Assembly (NCBI GenBank): GCA_963761035.1
Contig: CAVXFH010000002.1
Location: 2,852,001-2,916,000, forward strand
DNA: 64,000 bases
Direction: 5' to 3'
Source of the DNA: JARRQJ01 sp963761035
Lineage (GTDB): Bacteria > Pseudomonadota > Gammaproteobacteria > DRLM01
Positions 35,148-44,853 of the stretch are shown here, piece by piece. The position numbers were made by a program, and so were the translations under genes. The notes beneath the pieces were generated by a model. The model saw nothing but the letters and a program-made list of their open reading frames with translations, did not search any database and had not been told where the DNA came from. How positions within the stretch are numbered: the first letter of the stretch is position 1; each line of letters begins with the position of its first letter.

Positions 35148-36815
35148 TCAGGCGGTAAGGCGGCGGTATTTGATGCGATGGGGCTGGTCGGCGTCGGTAC
35201 CGAGACGCCGGTGACGATCGGCCTCGTAATCGGCATAATTACCTTCAAACCATATCACGTGGCTGTCGCCTTCGAAGGCCAGCATGTGAGTGGCGATGCG
35301 GTCAAGAAACCAGCGGTCGTGGGAAATCACCACGACGCATCCGGGGAAGTCGAGTAGCGCCTCTTCCAAGGCGCGTAATGTTTCCACATCCAGGTCGTTG
35401 GTAGGCTCGTCGAGCAGCAATAAATTGCCGCCGCTCTTTAGCAGCTTGGCGAGATGGAGGCGGTTGCGTTCTCCGCCGGACAGCTCTTTTACCAATTTCT
35501 GCTGATCGGTGCCTTTGAAATTGAAACGGCTGAGGTAGGCGCGTGAGGGCATCTGAAACTTGCCCACGGTGATAGTATCATGACCGCCGGAGATTTCTTC
35601 CCACGCGGTTTTATCGCCGACGAGCGAGTCACGGGATTGATCCACATAGGCCAGCTGTACGGTCTCGCCGATGCGCAAGTCGCCGCTGTCGGGTTTTTCC
35701 TGACCGGTAAGCATACGGAACAAGGTGGTCTTGCCGGCGCCGTTGGGGCCGATCACGCCGACGATGCCGCCGGGCGGCAGCTTGAAGCTGAGACCGTCGA
35801 TGAGCAGGCGTTCGCCATAGCCTTTGCGCAGCTCCTTGGCCTCGATTACCAGGTCGCCCAGGCGCGGGCCGGGTGGAATGAAAATTTCCTTGGTCTCGTT
35901 GCGCTGCTGGGTTTCCTGTGAAGACAGCTCTTCGAAGCGCGCGATGCGTGACTTGCTTTTAGCGTGGCGTCCCTTGGGGTTGGAGCGCACCCACTCCAGC
36001 TCCGCCTTCATGGCGCGCTGGCGCGCGCTTTCCTGTTTTTCTTCTTGAGCCAGGCGTTTTTCCTTTTGGTCCAGCCAGGAGGAATAATTCCCCTCCCAGG
36101 GGATACCGTGGCCGCGGTCCAGTTCCAGTATCCAACCGCACACGTTGTCGAGGAAATAGCGGTCATGCGTGATGGCGATTACCGTGCCCGGGTATTCATG
36201 AAGAAAACGCTCCAACCACGCCACCGATTCGGCGTCCAGATGGTTGGTGGGTTCGTCTAGCAACAGCATGTCGGGTGCGGACAGCAACAATTTGCATAGC
36301 GCCACGCGCCGTTTTTCACCGCCGGAGAGTTTGTCGACTTCGGCCTCCCAAGGCGGCAGGCGCAACGCGTCGGCGGCTATTTCCAACTGCCGGTCGAGAT
36401 TGTGGCCGTCGGCGGTTTGTATGAACGCCTCCAACTCGCCCTGTTCTTTGGCGAGGGCGTCGAAATCGGCGTCGGGATTGGCATATTCGCCATAGAGCGC
36501 AGTCAATCGGTCGAGCGCCTCTTTAATCGGCTGCACCGCCTCTTCCACATTGCCGCGCACGTTCTTGTTCGGATCAAGTTGCGGTTCCTGGGGCAGGTAG
36601 CCGATGCGGATGCCCGGCTGGGGGCGCGCTTCGCCGAGATAATCCTGATCGACGCCCGCCATGATACGCAGCAACGTGGACTTGCCCGAACCGTTCAAAC
36701 CCAGCACCCCGATCTTAGCGCCCGGAAAAAACGATAATGAGATATCGCGAAGGATTTCGCGCTTGGGCGGGACGACTTTTCCCACCCGGTTCATCGTGAA
36801 GATGTACTGGGCCAT
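35148..36815 (-). CDS. ettA: Energy-dependent translational throttle protein EttA
   Basis: A 555-aa ABC-F protein, the exact size of E. coli EttA. It has two ATPase modules without membrane segments. Walker A motifs are GLNGSGKSTLLR (about 40) and GPNGAGKTTLFR (about 355); signatures are LSGGEKRRVALC and LSGGERNRLHLA. The arm between helices and the linker (about 240-310) that reach the ribosomal E site are present. It senses the ATP/ADP ratio and gates the first elongation step. AGGATGC precedes the ATG. Confidence 0.95.
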   Translation of the reverse strand: MAQYIFTMNRVGKVVPPKREILRDISLSFFPGAKIGVLGLNGSGKSTLLRIMAGVDQDYLGEARPQPGIRIGYLPQEPQLDPNKNVRGNVEEAVQPIKEALDRLTALYGEYANPDADFDALAKEQGELEAFIQTADGHNLDRQLEIAADALRLPPWEAEVDKLSGGEKRRVALCKLLLSAPDMLLLDEPTNHLDAESVAWLERFLHEYPGTVIAITHDRYFLDNVCGWILELDRGHGIPWEGNYSSWLDQKEKRLAQEEKQESARQRAMKAELEWVRSNPKGRHAKSKSRIARFEELSSQETQQRNETKEIFIPPGPRLGDLVIEAKELRKGYGERLLIDGLSFKLPPGGIVGVIGPNGAGKTTLFRMLTGQEKPDSGDLRIGETVQLAYVDQSRDSLVGDKTAWEEISGGHDTITVGKFQMPSRAYLSRFNFKGTDQQKLVKELSGGERNRLHLAKLLKSGGNLLLLDEPTNDLDVETLRALEEALLDFPGCVVVISHDRWFLDRIATHMLAFEGDSHVIWFEGNYADYEADRHRRLGTDADQPHRIKYRRLTA

Positions 36816-37135
36816 GACTAATGCATCCTAACTGTGTTTTCTAAGCGAAGCGACTGCATAATCCCGTGGTGATTATCGATCATTCGTATTATGAAGACTT
36901 TCGATGAGTCATGGAAGGCGGAACACCGAGACGAAGGATGCGGGGTAGGTGCGAAGCAGGAGATCCCCTCGGGCCGTATAAAGCCGTTATGTTGGTAATA
37001 ATGATGCTTCGCGAAGTAGAGGATCGCTGTAGCCGCGGGGCCGCCGCGTCCCAATGGCGAGGGCATGGGTCCATCATCCCTGTCCCTATTGACGGGATGC
37101 CTACTCATCATACCGGGTTCTTATTTGGGAAAAGA
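36816..37135. other. Intergenic region, no gene seen
   Basis: About 320 nt between two genes on the same strand; only short frames with no recognised features. Contains the ettA promoter region, not resolved by eye. Confidence 0.4.
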
Positions 37136-39109
37136 TCAGATCACGCGATCGTTGCCGCCGTCCACCGGGACCTGTGCGCCGGTAGTCTTGGCGAATAACG
37201 GTCCGCACATCTCCGCCGCCAGCTCCGCCACATCGCGGCTGGTGACCTCGACCTTGAGCAGGTTGTTGGTCTTGTATTGCTCGGTGCTGAGTCCATAGTG
37301 CGCGGCGCGCGCCTTGAGCACTTCCTCGGTCCACAGCGCGGTATCGAATACCGCATTGGGATGCAACGAGTTGATGCGGATGCCGTCGCCGCCCCATTCC
37401 AGCGCGGCGACCCGCCCCAATTGATTAAGCGCGGCCTTGGAGGCGGAATAGGCGGCGGCGCCGGGACCGGGGGCGGGAACGTTCTTGGAGCCGATGATCA
37501 CCATCCGCCCGCGGCACGGTGCTAATTTTAATAGCGGATAAGCCTCGCGCATCAGGGCGAGATTGGCGTCAAGATTGATGCGCATCACCCGCCGCCATTC
37601 GCCGCTGTCGAGATCGGCGATGCGGCAGCCCGGCGGAAAAACACCGGCATTCAGGATCAACATATCCAAGCCGCCGAAACCGCGCACGCCGTCTTCGAGT
37701 GCGGCAATCATTTGCGATTCGTCGCTGACGTCGCATTGGACGCCCTTGAAGGCGGGTTTGTCATACAACGAGACGATGGCGGGATTGATATCGAGGCCAA
37801 TGACGGCGGCCCCGCGGGCGAGCAGGGCATCGACGCAGGCTTTACCGATACCGGAGGCGGCGCCGGTAACCAGCGCAATTTCCCCAGTGAAGACCGGGGG
37901 CTTGCCGCCCTTACGTAGCTTGGCCTGCTCCAGATCCCAATATTCCATATCGAACAGGTCCCGCGCCGATAACGCCTGATAACCGCCTAATGCCTCGGCG
38001 CGCAAAATTACATCGATGGTATGGTCGTAGATATCGCGCACGATGGCGGCATCTTTTGCGGTGCGGCCCACGGTACTCATGCCCCATGCGGCATCCAGGA
38101 TCACCCGCGGCGTGGGGTCGAGCATGGTTTTGGGCTCGCGGGCATGGGGGGCATGTTCGGCGAAATAGGCCTTGTAGTGCGTGACATAGTCATCGACGTC
38201 GCGTCCCAGCAGCGGCAAACGCTTGGTGCGGATTACGTGATCCGGCGTCGCGGGACCTTGTTGGGAGAGACGCGCCGCATAAGGATGCCGTGCGAAAGCC
38301 AGGCTTTTATCGTTACTGTGCGTAGCCACTATCATGGGGTTCCCGGACAGCCTGGAAAGTTGCCGGCGTATTTTGGCCAAGTCGGTGCGCATTGAGCGGG
38401 CAGGCGGTTCCTCCGGTGACGCCGTCAATGTCCAGGCCATTTTTCGGTCCAGATATTCCTCGGCGCGGTTCACCAGATCGATCATCCGTTCGTAGGATTC
38501 CCGCGCCGTGGCGCCGAAGGAAAAGATGCCGTGATTGAGCAGCACCATGCCGACGGTTTGCGGACCGGACTCGGCGGCGAAACGCCGCGCGCACTCCCGC
38601 GCCAGATCGAAGCCCGGCATCACATAGGGCAACACCACTACGCTGTCGCCGTAGATCTCTCGGATGCGTGCCGGACCCTCGGCGGTATTGGTGATGGTAA
38701 CGATGGCATCGGCGTGGGTGTGATCCACATATTTATAAGGCAATACCGCGTGGAGTATGGCCTCCACCGATGGCGTCGGTGCGCCGGCATCGATGGTGTG
38801 CGTCTTCAATTCGTTGACCATCTGCGGATCGGAAAGGCTTACCAGTTCGGCGAGGGCGGTGAGATGTTGCATCTTCACCGGGGCGAAGCCGGGCGCATCG
38901 ATGCTCTCCAGATCCCAGCCGCTGCCCTTCACATACAATATCTCCTGCTCCGCGCCGAGGATGTTCCTTTCGCTGATCTTCACCGAGGTATTGCCGCCGC
39001 CATGCAGCACCAACGACGGATCGCGCCCCAGCAGTCGCGAGGTATACACACGCAGCCCCAAATCGCCCTTAAATTGAGCGGCGTCTTGATCGTTCCACAA
39101 GCTTTTCAT
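37136..39109 (-). CDS. Bifunctional class II aldolase/short-chain dehydrogenase
   Basis: A 657-aa fusion. The N-terminal part (about 15-390) is a class II aldolase/adducin fold with LVLHGGGNTSVK, DHTHADA (metal His) and NHGIFSFG. The C-terminal part (about 410-655) is an SDR Rossmann domain with LVTGAASGIGKA, LILNAGV and the catalytic YSASK. The arrangement matches the RhaD/RhaE-like rhamnulose-phosphate aldolase/lactaldehyde dehydrogenase family, which splits a deoxy-sugar phosphate and oxidises the aldehyde. No other rhamnose genes are nearby, so the substrate is uncertain. It is monocistronic. Confidence 0.88.
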   Translation of the reverse strand: MKSLWNDQDAAQFKGDLGLRVYTSRLLGRDPSLVLHGGGNTSVKISERNILGAEQEILYVKGSGWDLESIDAPGFAPVKMQHLTALAELVSLSDPQMVNELKTHTIDAGAPTPSVEAILHAVLPYKYVDHTHADAIVTITNTAEGPARIREIYGDSVVVLPYVMPGFDLARECARRFAAESGPQTVGMVLLNHGIFSFGATARESYERMIDLVNRAEEYLDRKMAWTLTASPEEPPARSMRTDLAKIRRQLSRLSGNPMIVATHSNDKSLAFARHPYAARLSQQGPATPDHVIRTKRLPLLGRDVDDYVTHYKAYFAEHAPHAREPKTMLDPTPRVILDAAWGMSTVGRTAKDAAIVRDIYDHTIDVILRAEALGGYQALSARDLFDMEYWDLEQAKLRKGGKPPVFTGEIALVTGAASGIGKACVDALLARGAAVIGLDINPAIVSLYDKPAFKGVQCDVSDESQMIAALEDGVRGFGGLDMLILNAGVFPPGCRIADLDSGEWRRVMRINLDANLALMREAYPLLKLAPCRGRMVIIGSKNVPAPGPGAAAYSASKAALNQLGRVAALEWGGDGIRINSLHPNAVFDTALWTEEVLKARAAHYGLSTEQYKTNNLLKVEVTSRDVAELAAEMCGPLFAKTTGAQVPVDGGNDRVI

Positions 39110-39282
39110 GATGTACCCAGCGATAGATTGAATTACGGCGATTGCCGGTTTTTTGTATTGTCCTGCCCGCGCACCGTCGCCCGACCGAAACTAGCACCGG
39201 CATTTCCCGGAGTCAACCCGGTACTACTATACCGTATAAGATTTAAAGACCCTGCCGATTTTTTGTGGTTTAATTTCCGCCC

Positions 39283-40530
39283 ATGTTCAAACCTCTCGAA
39301 TTGTTCATCGGTCTTCGCTATACGCGCGCAAAGCGCCGCAATCATTTCATTTCTTTTATAGCACTAACCTCGATGTTGGGTATCGCGCTGGGGGTAATGG
39401 CGCTCATCACGGTGCTCTCGGTGATGAACGGCTTTGAGAAGGAGTTGCGCAGCCGCATCCTGGGCGTGGTCGCTCATGCCACGGTGAGCGAGGCCGACGG
39501 GGAAGTGCGGGATTGGGCCGCGTTGCAAAAGCTCATCGCCGATCGACCCCATGTGCTGGGCGTGGCGCCCTATATCGACGGAGAAGGGATGCTCAGCGGT
39601 CCCCGCGGTGTGAGCGGTACCCTGATCCGGGGAGTGCTTCCCGATCAGGAATCGAGCGTATCCGACATCGGAGTCAAGATGGTGGCCGGTAAACTTGAGA
39701 GCCTAAAGCCCGGCGAATTTGGGATCGTACTCGGCAAGGATCTGGCGACGCGCCTGGGGGCTTGGGTGGGCGATAAGGTTACCTTGGTAACGCCGCAGAC
39801 CACGGTAACGCCGGCGGGGATACTGCCGCGTTTGAGGCGCTTCACCGTAGTGGGCATCTTCGAGGTCGGTATGTACGAATACGACAACGGCTTGGCGGTA
39901 ATGGCCATGGCGGATGCCGCCAAGCTGTTCCGCATGGGGGATGCGGTGAGCGGAGTGAGACTGCGGCTCGATGATCTGATGCGCGCCCCTGTCATCGCCC
40001 GCCAATTGGCGGCGGAATTGCCGCCGGATTTCGTGGTCAGCGACTGGACCCAGCAACATGTGAATTTCTTCCGCGCGGTGCAGATGGAGAAATCGGTGAT
40101 GTTCGTCATTCTACTGTTGATCGTGGCGGTGGCGGCCTTCAACATCGTTTCGACCTTGGTGATGATGGTTCGCGATAAAGAGGCCGATATTGCGGTGCTG
40201 CGCACCTTGGGCGCCACGCCGGGAAGTATTATGGCCATCTTTATCGTGCAGGGTTCATTAATCGGTATCGTAGGGACGGTATTGGGCGGTGTCTGCGGAG
40301 TATTGCTGGCGCTCAACGTGGAGACCGTCGTGCCGTTTATCGAGCATTTATTCCATGTGGAATTTCTGTCGGCCGATGTCTATTACATCAGCGAATTGCC
40401 TTCCGATCTGCAATGGCCGGACGTAACCAGGATCTGCGGCGTATCCGTGGTATTGAGTCTGATAGCAACCCTGTATCCCGCCTGGCGGGCGGCCCGCACC
40501 CAACCGGCGGAGGCGTTGCGTTATGAATAA
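39283..40530 (+). CDS. lolC: Lipoprotein-releasing system permease LolC/LolE family
   Basis: A 415-aa inner-membrane protein that, with LolD, extracts outer-membrane lipoproteins and hands them to LolA. An N-terminal helix (about 25-48), a large periplasmic domain (about 50-265) and three C-terminal helices (about 270-400) are visible. Typical strings are FIGLRYTRAKRRNHFISFI, LSVMNGFEKELR and the ending PAWRAARTQPAEALRYE. lolD follows with an 8-nt overlap, but no lolE does. The protein may thus work as a homodimer (LolF type). Confidence 0.92.
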   Translation: MFKPLELFIGLRYTRAKRRNHFISFIALTSMLGIALGVMALITVLSVMNGFEKELRSRILGVVAHATVSEADGEVRDWAALQKLIADRPHVLGVAPYIDGEGMLSGPRGVSGTLIRGVLPDQESSVSDIGVKMVAGKLESLKPGEFGIVLGKDLATRLGAWVGDKVTLVTPQTTVTPAGILPRLRRFTVVGIFEVGMYEYDNGLAVMAMADAAKLFRMGDAVSGVRLRLDDLMRAPVIARQLAAELPPDFVVSDWTQQHVNFFRAVQMEKSVMFVILLLIVAVAAFNIVSTLVMMVRDKEADIAVLRTLGATPGSIMAIFIVQGSLIGIVGTVLGGVCGVLLALNVETVVPFIEHLFHVEFLSADVYYISELPSDLQWPDVTRICGVSVVLSLIATLYPAWRAARTQPAEALRYE

Positions 40531-41203
40531 TAGCCCGGTGATTCGTTGCCGGCATCTCGCCAAAATCTATACCGAAGGACCGGCGGCGGTAGAAGTCCTT
40601 ACCGATGTCGATTTGGAAGTCGCGCCGGGCGAGCGGCTCGCCATCGTCGGCGCGTCGGGTTCCGGAAAGAGCACGCTGCTTCATCTCCTGGGCGGGCTCG
40701 ACACGCCGACCCTGGGCGAGATATGGGTGGACGGGGCGGATATGGCGAGGCTGGGCAATGTGGAGCGCGGTCGCCTGCGCAATCGCGCCTTAGGCTTCGT
40801 CTACCAGTTTCATCACCTGCTGCCGGAATTCACGGCCCTGGAAAACGTGTGCATGCCGCTGTTGATCCGCGGTCTTGACCCCAAAGCGGCGATAGACAAG
40901 GCGCAACCTTTGCTCGAAAAAGTGGGCTTGGGCCAGCGCTTGCTGCATAAACCCGGCGAACTGTCCGGGGGCGAGCGGCAACGGGCGGCGGTGGCTCGGG
41001 CCTTGGTCACCGAGCCTAAATGCGTCCTCGCCGATGAACCCACCGGTAATCTCGATTATAAAACCGCGGATCAGGTTTACGATCTGATGTTGGAATTGAA
41101 TCAGGCCATGGGTACCAGCTTCGTGGTCGTCACCCACGATATTCGTTTGGCGCAGCGTCTCGACCGTACCCTTCATCTTGAGAAAGGAATACTAATAAAA
41201 TAA
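40523..41203 (+). CDS. lolD: Lipoprotein-releasing system ATP-binding protein LolD
   Basis: A 226-aa ATPase of the lipoprotein-releasing complex. Walker A GASGSGKSTLLHLLGG, the LolD-type Q-loop region LGFVYQFHHLLPEFTALENVCMPLL, signature LSGGERQRAAVARAL, and Walker B CVLADEPTGNLD are complete. Its start overlaps the end of lolC by 8 nt. Confidence 0.95.
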   Translation: MNNSPVIRCRHLAKIYTEGPAAVEVLTDVDLEVAPGERLAIVGASGSGKSTLLHLLGGLDTPTLGEIWVDGADMARLGNVERGRLRNRALGFVYQFHHLLPEFTALENVCMPLLIRGLDPKAAIDKAQPLLEKVGLGQRLLHKPGELSGGERQRAAVARALVTEPKCVLADEPTGNLDYKTADQVYDLMLELNQAMGTSFVVVTHDIRLAQRLDRTLHLEKGILIK

Positions 41204-41241
41204 TTAAAACAAAATATTAAATAATATATCTCTTCTGGATT

Positions 41242-41781
41242 CTATATTCCGTGCCGGCTCAGGCGCTTTCGTTTGAGATAGCGCGCTACGTGCAATCGCC
41301 ACACTAGACGTATCGTCAGATTTCCCAATACAGCGCTTACCGTGCCCAATACGAGGCAACCCAGCAGAAAGGGTTGCCAAATTGCCGTCAGTTCTTCCAT
41401 GATCCACTCATAGGACATGGCGAAGGTGACGCCTTCATGGAACGAAGTACCCAGTATCCAGGCGCCCAGTTTATAAGTGAAATAAAAGACCGCTGGTATG
41501 GTGATGGGATTGGTGATCCATACCAATCCCGCCGAGATGGGGAGATTGACGCGCCAGATAATGGCGCCCGCCGCGCCCAATACCATTTGAAAAGGTATCG
41601 GGACGAATGCGGAAAACAATCCCACCGAAAACGCGCCGGATACCGAGCGGCGGTTCAGGTGCCATAGATTAGGGTCGTGCAAAAGTTGTCCAAAGAACCG
41701 CAGGTGTTTGTGGTTACGGATTTTGTGGTGATCAGGAAGATACCGTTTGATGAAGCGTCTCGGCACAACCGCAACCTGCAT
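41242..41781 (-). CDS. DUF2062 membrane protein
   Basis: A 179-aa inner-membrane protein with three or four hydrophobic helices (about 48-75, 85-108, 138-160). The family motif NPxTIPxxFYFTYKLG (NPITIPAVFYFTYKLG) is present, and the RRSVSGAFSVGLFSAFVPIPFQ region precedes it. No function is known. It is often placed beside comEC, as here: the two are divergently transcribed from a very short gap. Confidence 0.88.
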   Translation of the reverse strand: MQVAVVPRRFIKRYLPDHHKIRNHKHLRFFGQLLHDPNLWHLNRRSVSGAFSVGLFSAFVPIPFQMVLGAAGAIIWRVNLPISAGLVWITNPITIPAVFYFTYKLGAWILGTSFHEGVTFAMSYEWIMEELTAIWQPFLLGCLVLGTVSAVLGNLTIRLVWRLHVARYLKRKRLSRHGI

Positions 41782-41802
41782 GGGTAAAAGGATTTGCCCA
41801 TT

Positions 41803-44130
41803 ATGCCCATTTTTCGGGAGCCTTGCAGCTTACCAGTAGCTGCTATCGCGTCTTTGCTCGGGATAACTGCATTTCAGCAGTTGCGCGAGCTGCCTGGTAC
41901 GCAGTGGCTAGCCGTGTTCCTGCCGCTGACGGTATTGGCTTGGCGCTATAAACGGTGGCTGCCGGTTGCAGCGGCAATCTTGGGATTCTTGTGGGCGTGG
42001 GCATACGCCGCGGCGATTTTGTCCGAGCAGTTGCCCGTGGAGAGCGAGGGCCGGGACGTTATCGTCGAAGGCATGATCGCCTCCCTGCCCAATGTCGAGG
42101 AGCGGCGCGCGCAATTTGAATTGAAGGTGACGAATTTATTTCAGGATAGCGTGTCGCTTCCCAGCCCGGGCCGGATATTGTTGAATTGGTATTATCCTAA
42201 CGCCGATTTACGCGCCGGTGATATATGGCGTTTGCGGGTGCGTTTAAAACGTCCCCACGGCTTGAGCAATCCGGGCTCTTTCGATTACGAGGCCTGGCTA
42301 TTTCGTCATCGCATCCGTGCCACCGGTTATGTTCGCGACAACACTGATAACCGTCTGCTAACCAGTCGAATTTGGGATGAACCCGTAGATCGCGTTCGCC
42401 AGGCCTTGGCGCGGGCCATCGCTAGTGCGCTGGCGCAGCATGACTATGCAGGGATAGTCCGGGCATTGGCTATCGGCGAACGCACGGAGATTACCGCGGA
42501 GCAATGGCGGACTTGGACCGCTACCGGCACCAATCACTTAGTAGCCATCTCCGGTCTCCATATAGGGATGGTGGCGGGTATGGCATTCTTTCTTATACGA
42601 AGGTTCTGGACACGCTTGCCAAGACTGGTGTTGCTCTGGCCGGCCGCCAAGGCCGGGGCGGTGGCCGGCTTTATAGCAGCGGTGACTTACGCGGCCTTGG
42701 CCGGCTTTTCCATTCCAACCGAGCGTACCGTGATCATGATCGGCGTGGTGATGGGTAATCTAATACTGGGTCGCAATACTCGTTCCAGTCATACTTTGGC
42801 GCTAGCATTGTTGTTGGTATTGATATGGGACCCGCTGGCGGTATTGGAGGCGGGATTCTGGCTGTCGTTCGCGGCGGTAGCGATCATTTTCTACGGGATG
42901 GGCCAGCGTTCGGCGCCGCGGGGCTTGTGGTGGAAATGGGGCCGCGTGCATGTATTGATCGCCATCGGCCTGGTGCCGTTGCTATTGATCTTGTTTCAGC
43001 GCGTTTCTATAGTGTCACCGCTGGCTAATCTTCTCGCCGTGCCGTGGGTGACGCTGGTAGTAGTACCTTTGACCTTGCTCGGTACTTTACTGGTGCTGCC
43101 GTTGCCTAGCCTGGGTACTTTTCTCTTGGGGATGGCCGACGGCGCCTTGGGATGGGTGTGGCCGTTCTTGATGGGCCTGGCGCACAGCGATGTAGCCCAA
43201 TGGGTTCAACCGGCGCCGCCTCTTTGGTCCTATCCGCCCGCCTTGATGGGGACGCTCTGGCTGTTAGCGCCCGCGGGCATACCGGGTCGCTGGTTGGGCG
43301 GCATATTACTCGCGCCCATGATCTTGGTGAACCCGGCCCGGCCGGCATTCGGCGAGGCCCGCTTCACACTGCTGGATGTGGGGCAGGGCCTGGGCGCCGT
43401 AGTGCAGACCGCGGAACATACCCTGATTTTCGACACCGGTCCCGCCACCAGCGAACACTTTGACGCCGGCAATGCCGTGGTCGTGCCTTTCTTGCGCTAT
43501 TACGGCATACGCCATGTCGACGCTTTGATCGTAAGCCATGGAGACATGGATCACCGCGGCGGCGTGCAGGCGGTATTGACGCAAACGGAGGTGAAACGAC
43601 TTCTCACCAGCGTCCCCGACAAAATCCCATGGGAGCATGGCAAGGTGGAGTCCTGTGAGACGGGGCAGCATTGGGAGTGGGATGGCGTCCGTTTTGAGAT
43701 ACTCTATCCGTTTCACAATCAAATCTATCGCGGAAACGACGCATCATGCGTACTGCGGATTCAAACCGCGATGGATACCGCGATATTGCCCGGCGATATC
43801 GAAAAACGCAGCGAGACGCTTTTGGTGAAGTCGGAGGCGGAGCGACTTCCCGCCGACATTTTGGTGGCGCCGCATCATGGCAGCGACACTTCTTCGACGG
43901 CGGCTTTTTTACGGGCAACGCAACCCCGTTACGTGCTGTTCGCGGTGGGCTATCGGAATCGCTACGGCTTTCCCAGGCCGTCCATAATGGAACGTTATGA
44001 GGCGCAAGGCGCTATCCCGCTGGATTCGGCATATAACGGCGCGATCACCTTTCGCCTCGACGCCTTACCCGGGATACCGCCCCCTGATACTTATCGTCAG
44101 CAGGCGCATCGCTATTGGAACGGCAGGTAA
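41803..44130 (+). CDS. comEC: DNA internalisation-related competence protein ComEC/Rec2
   Basis: A 775-aa inner-membrane channel for single-stranded DNA in natural transformation. The N-terminal DUF4131 part (about 1-190, OB-fold segment with GRILLNWYYPN) precedes the competence domain with several helices (about 220-500; TNHLVAISGLHIGMVAG is diagnostic). A C-terminal metallo-beta-lactamase-like nuclease domain (about 515-760) has DVGQGLGAVV, SHGDMDHRGG and APHHGSDTSST. ATG 41803 is preferred over TTG 41794, because AAAAGGA is then better spaced. No other competence genes are in the window. Confidence 0.95.
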   Translation: MPIFREPCSLPVAAIASLLGITAFQQLRELPGTQWLAVFLPLTVLAWRYKRWLPVAAAILGFLWAWAYAAAILSEQLPVESEGRDVIVEGMIASLPNVEERRAQFELKVTNLFQDSVSLPSPGRILLNWYYPNADLRAGDIWRLRVRLKRPHGLSNPGSFDYEAWLFRHRIRATGYVRDNTDNRLLTSRIWDEPVDRVRQALARAIASALAQHDYAGIVRALAIGERTEITAEQWRTWTATGTNHLVAISGLHIGMVAGMAFFLIRRFWTRLPRLVLLWPAAKAGAVAGFIAAVTYAALAGFSIPTERTVIMIGVVMGNLILGRNTRSSHTLALALLLVLIWDPLAVLEAGFWLSFAAVAIIFYGMGQRSAPRGLWWKWGRVHVLIAIGLVPLLLILFQRVSIVSPLANLLAVPWVTLVVVPLTLLGTLLVLPLPSLGTFLLGMADGALGWVWPFLMGLAHSDVAQWVQPAPPLWSYPPALMGTLWLLAPAGIPGRWLGGILLAPMILVNPARPAFGEARFTLLDVGQGLGAVVQTAEHTLIFDTGPATSEHFDAGNAVVVPFLRYYGIRHVDALIVSHGDMDHRGGVQAVLTQTEVKRLLTSVPDKIPWEHGKVESCETGQHWEWDGVRFEILYPFHNQIYRGNDASCVLRIQTAMDTAILPGDIEKRSETLLVKSEAERLPADILVAPHHGSDTSSTAAFLRATQPRYVLFAVGYRNRYGFPRPSIMERYEAQGAIPLDSAYNGAITFRLDALPGIPPPDTYRQQAHRYWNGR

Positions 44131-44217
44131 ACAGTGCCTTTGGCGGCGCTGATAAATCAAGTATGATTACGCACTTAGTCGGTCACGACGCAATATGTCG
44201 GAAAGGGTTGAAATCGC

Positions 44218-44853
44218 GTGTTTGAATTAGTGCGGGAAGGCGGCTGGGTCATGCTGCCGATCATTCTCTGTTCAGTGGCGGCCATGGCTATTATAGTTGA
44301 ACGCATCTGGGCCTTGCGGAGGCAACGTATTTGTCCCCGCCACTTGGTGGATCAGATTTGGCGATGGGCCAAGAACGGCCATCTCGATGTTACTCGTGTA
44401 TCCGCTCTGCGGGCGGGTTCGCCCTTGGGCCAGGTATTAGCGGCGGGTCTGATGAACGTGCACCACAGCCGCGAGGTGATGAAAGAGAGCGTCGAAGAGG
44501 CGGGCCGCCATGTGGTGCTGGAACTGGAAAAATATCTGAATACCCTCGGGACCATTGCCGCGATTACCCCTTTATTGGGCCTATATGGCACGGTGCTGGG
44601 AATGATCAAGATCTTCTCGGCGATATCCGGTTCCGGGGTCGGTAATCCCGCGGTTTTGGCGGGCGGTATCTCGGAGGCCCTGTTCACCACGGTGGCGGGA
44701 TTGACCGTCGCCATTCCCAGCCTGATGGCCCATCGTCATTTTCAACGGCGCGTCGACGAACTGGTATCGACCATGGAGCAGGAGGCGTTGAAAATGGTGG
44801 AGATACTCCATGGAGAGCGCGAGAAAGACGGCGCACAGGATGCCGCCTCGTGA
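44218..44853 (+). CDS. exbB: ExbB/TolQ-family proton channel protein
   Basis: A 211-aa inner-membrane protein with three helices (about 10-28, 110-135, 150-175). LGTIAAITPLLGLYGTVLGMI and ALFTTVAGLTVAIPSL are the conserved MotA/TolQ/ExbB channel segments. It works with the ExbD-like product of the next gene to harvest proton motive force. The start is GTG at 44218. Placement before msbA is common, and there is no tonB here, so the partner is unknown. Confidence 0.93.
   Translation: MFELVREGGWVMLPIILCSVAAMAIIVERIWALRRQRICPRHLVDQIWRWAKNGHLDVTRVSALRAGSPLGQVLAAGLMNVHHSREVMKESVEEAGRHVVLELEKYLNTLGTIAAITPLLGLYGTVLGMIKIFSAISGSGVGNPAVLAGGISEALFTTVAGLTVAIPSLMAHRHFQRRVDELVSTMEQEALKMVEILHGEREKDGAQDAAS

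Noticed and set aside
35061..35357. Short plus-strand frame between ettA and the EAL-HDOD gene
   Set aside because: It mostly lies opposite the end of ettA; no ribosome binding site or domain.
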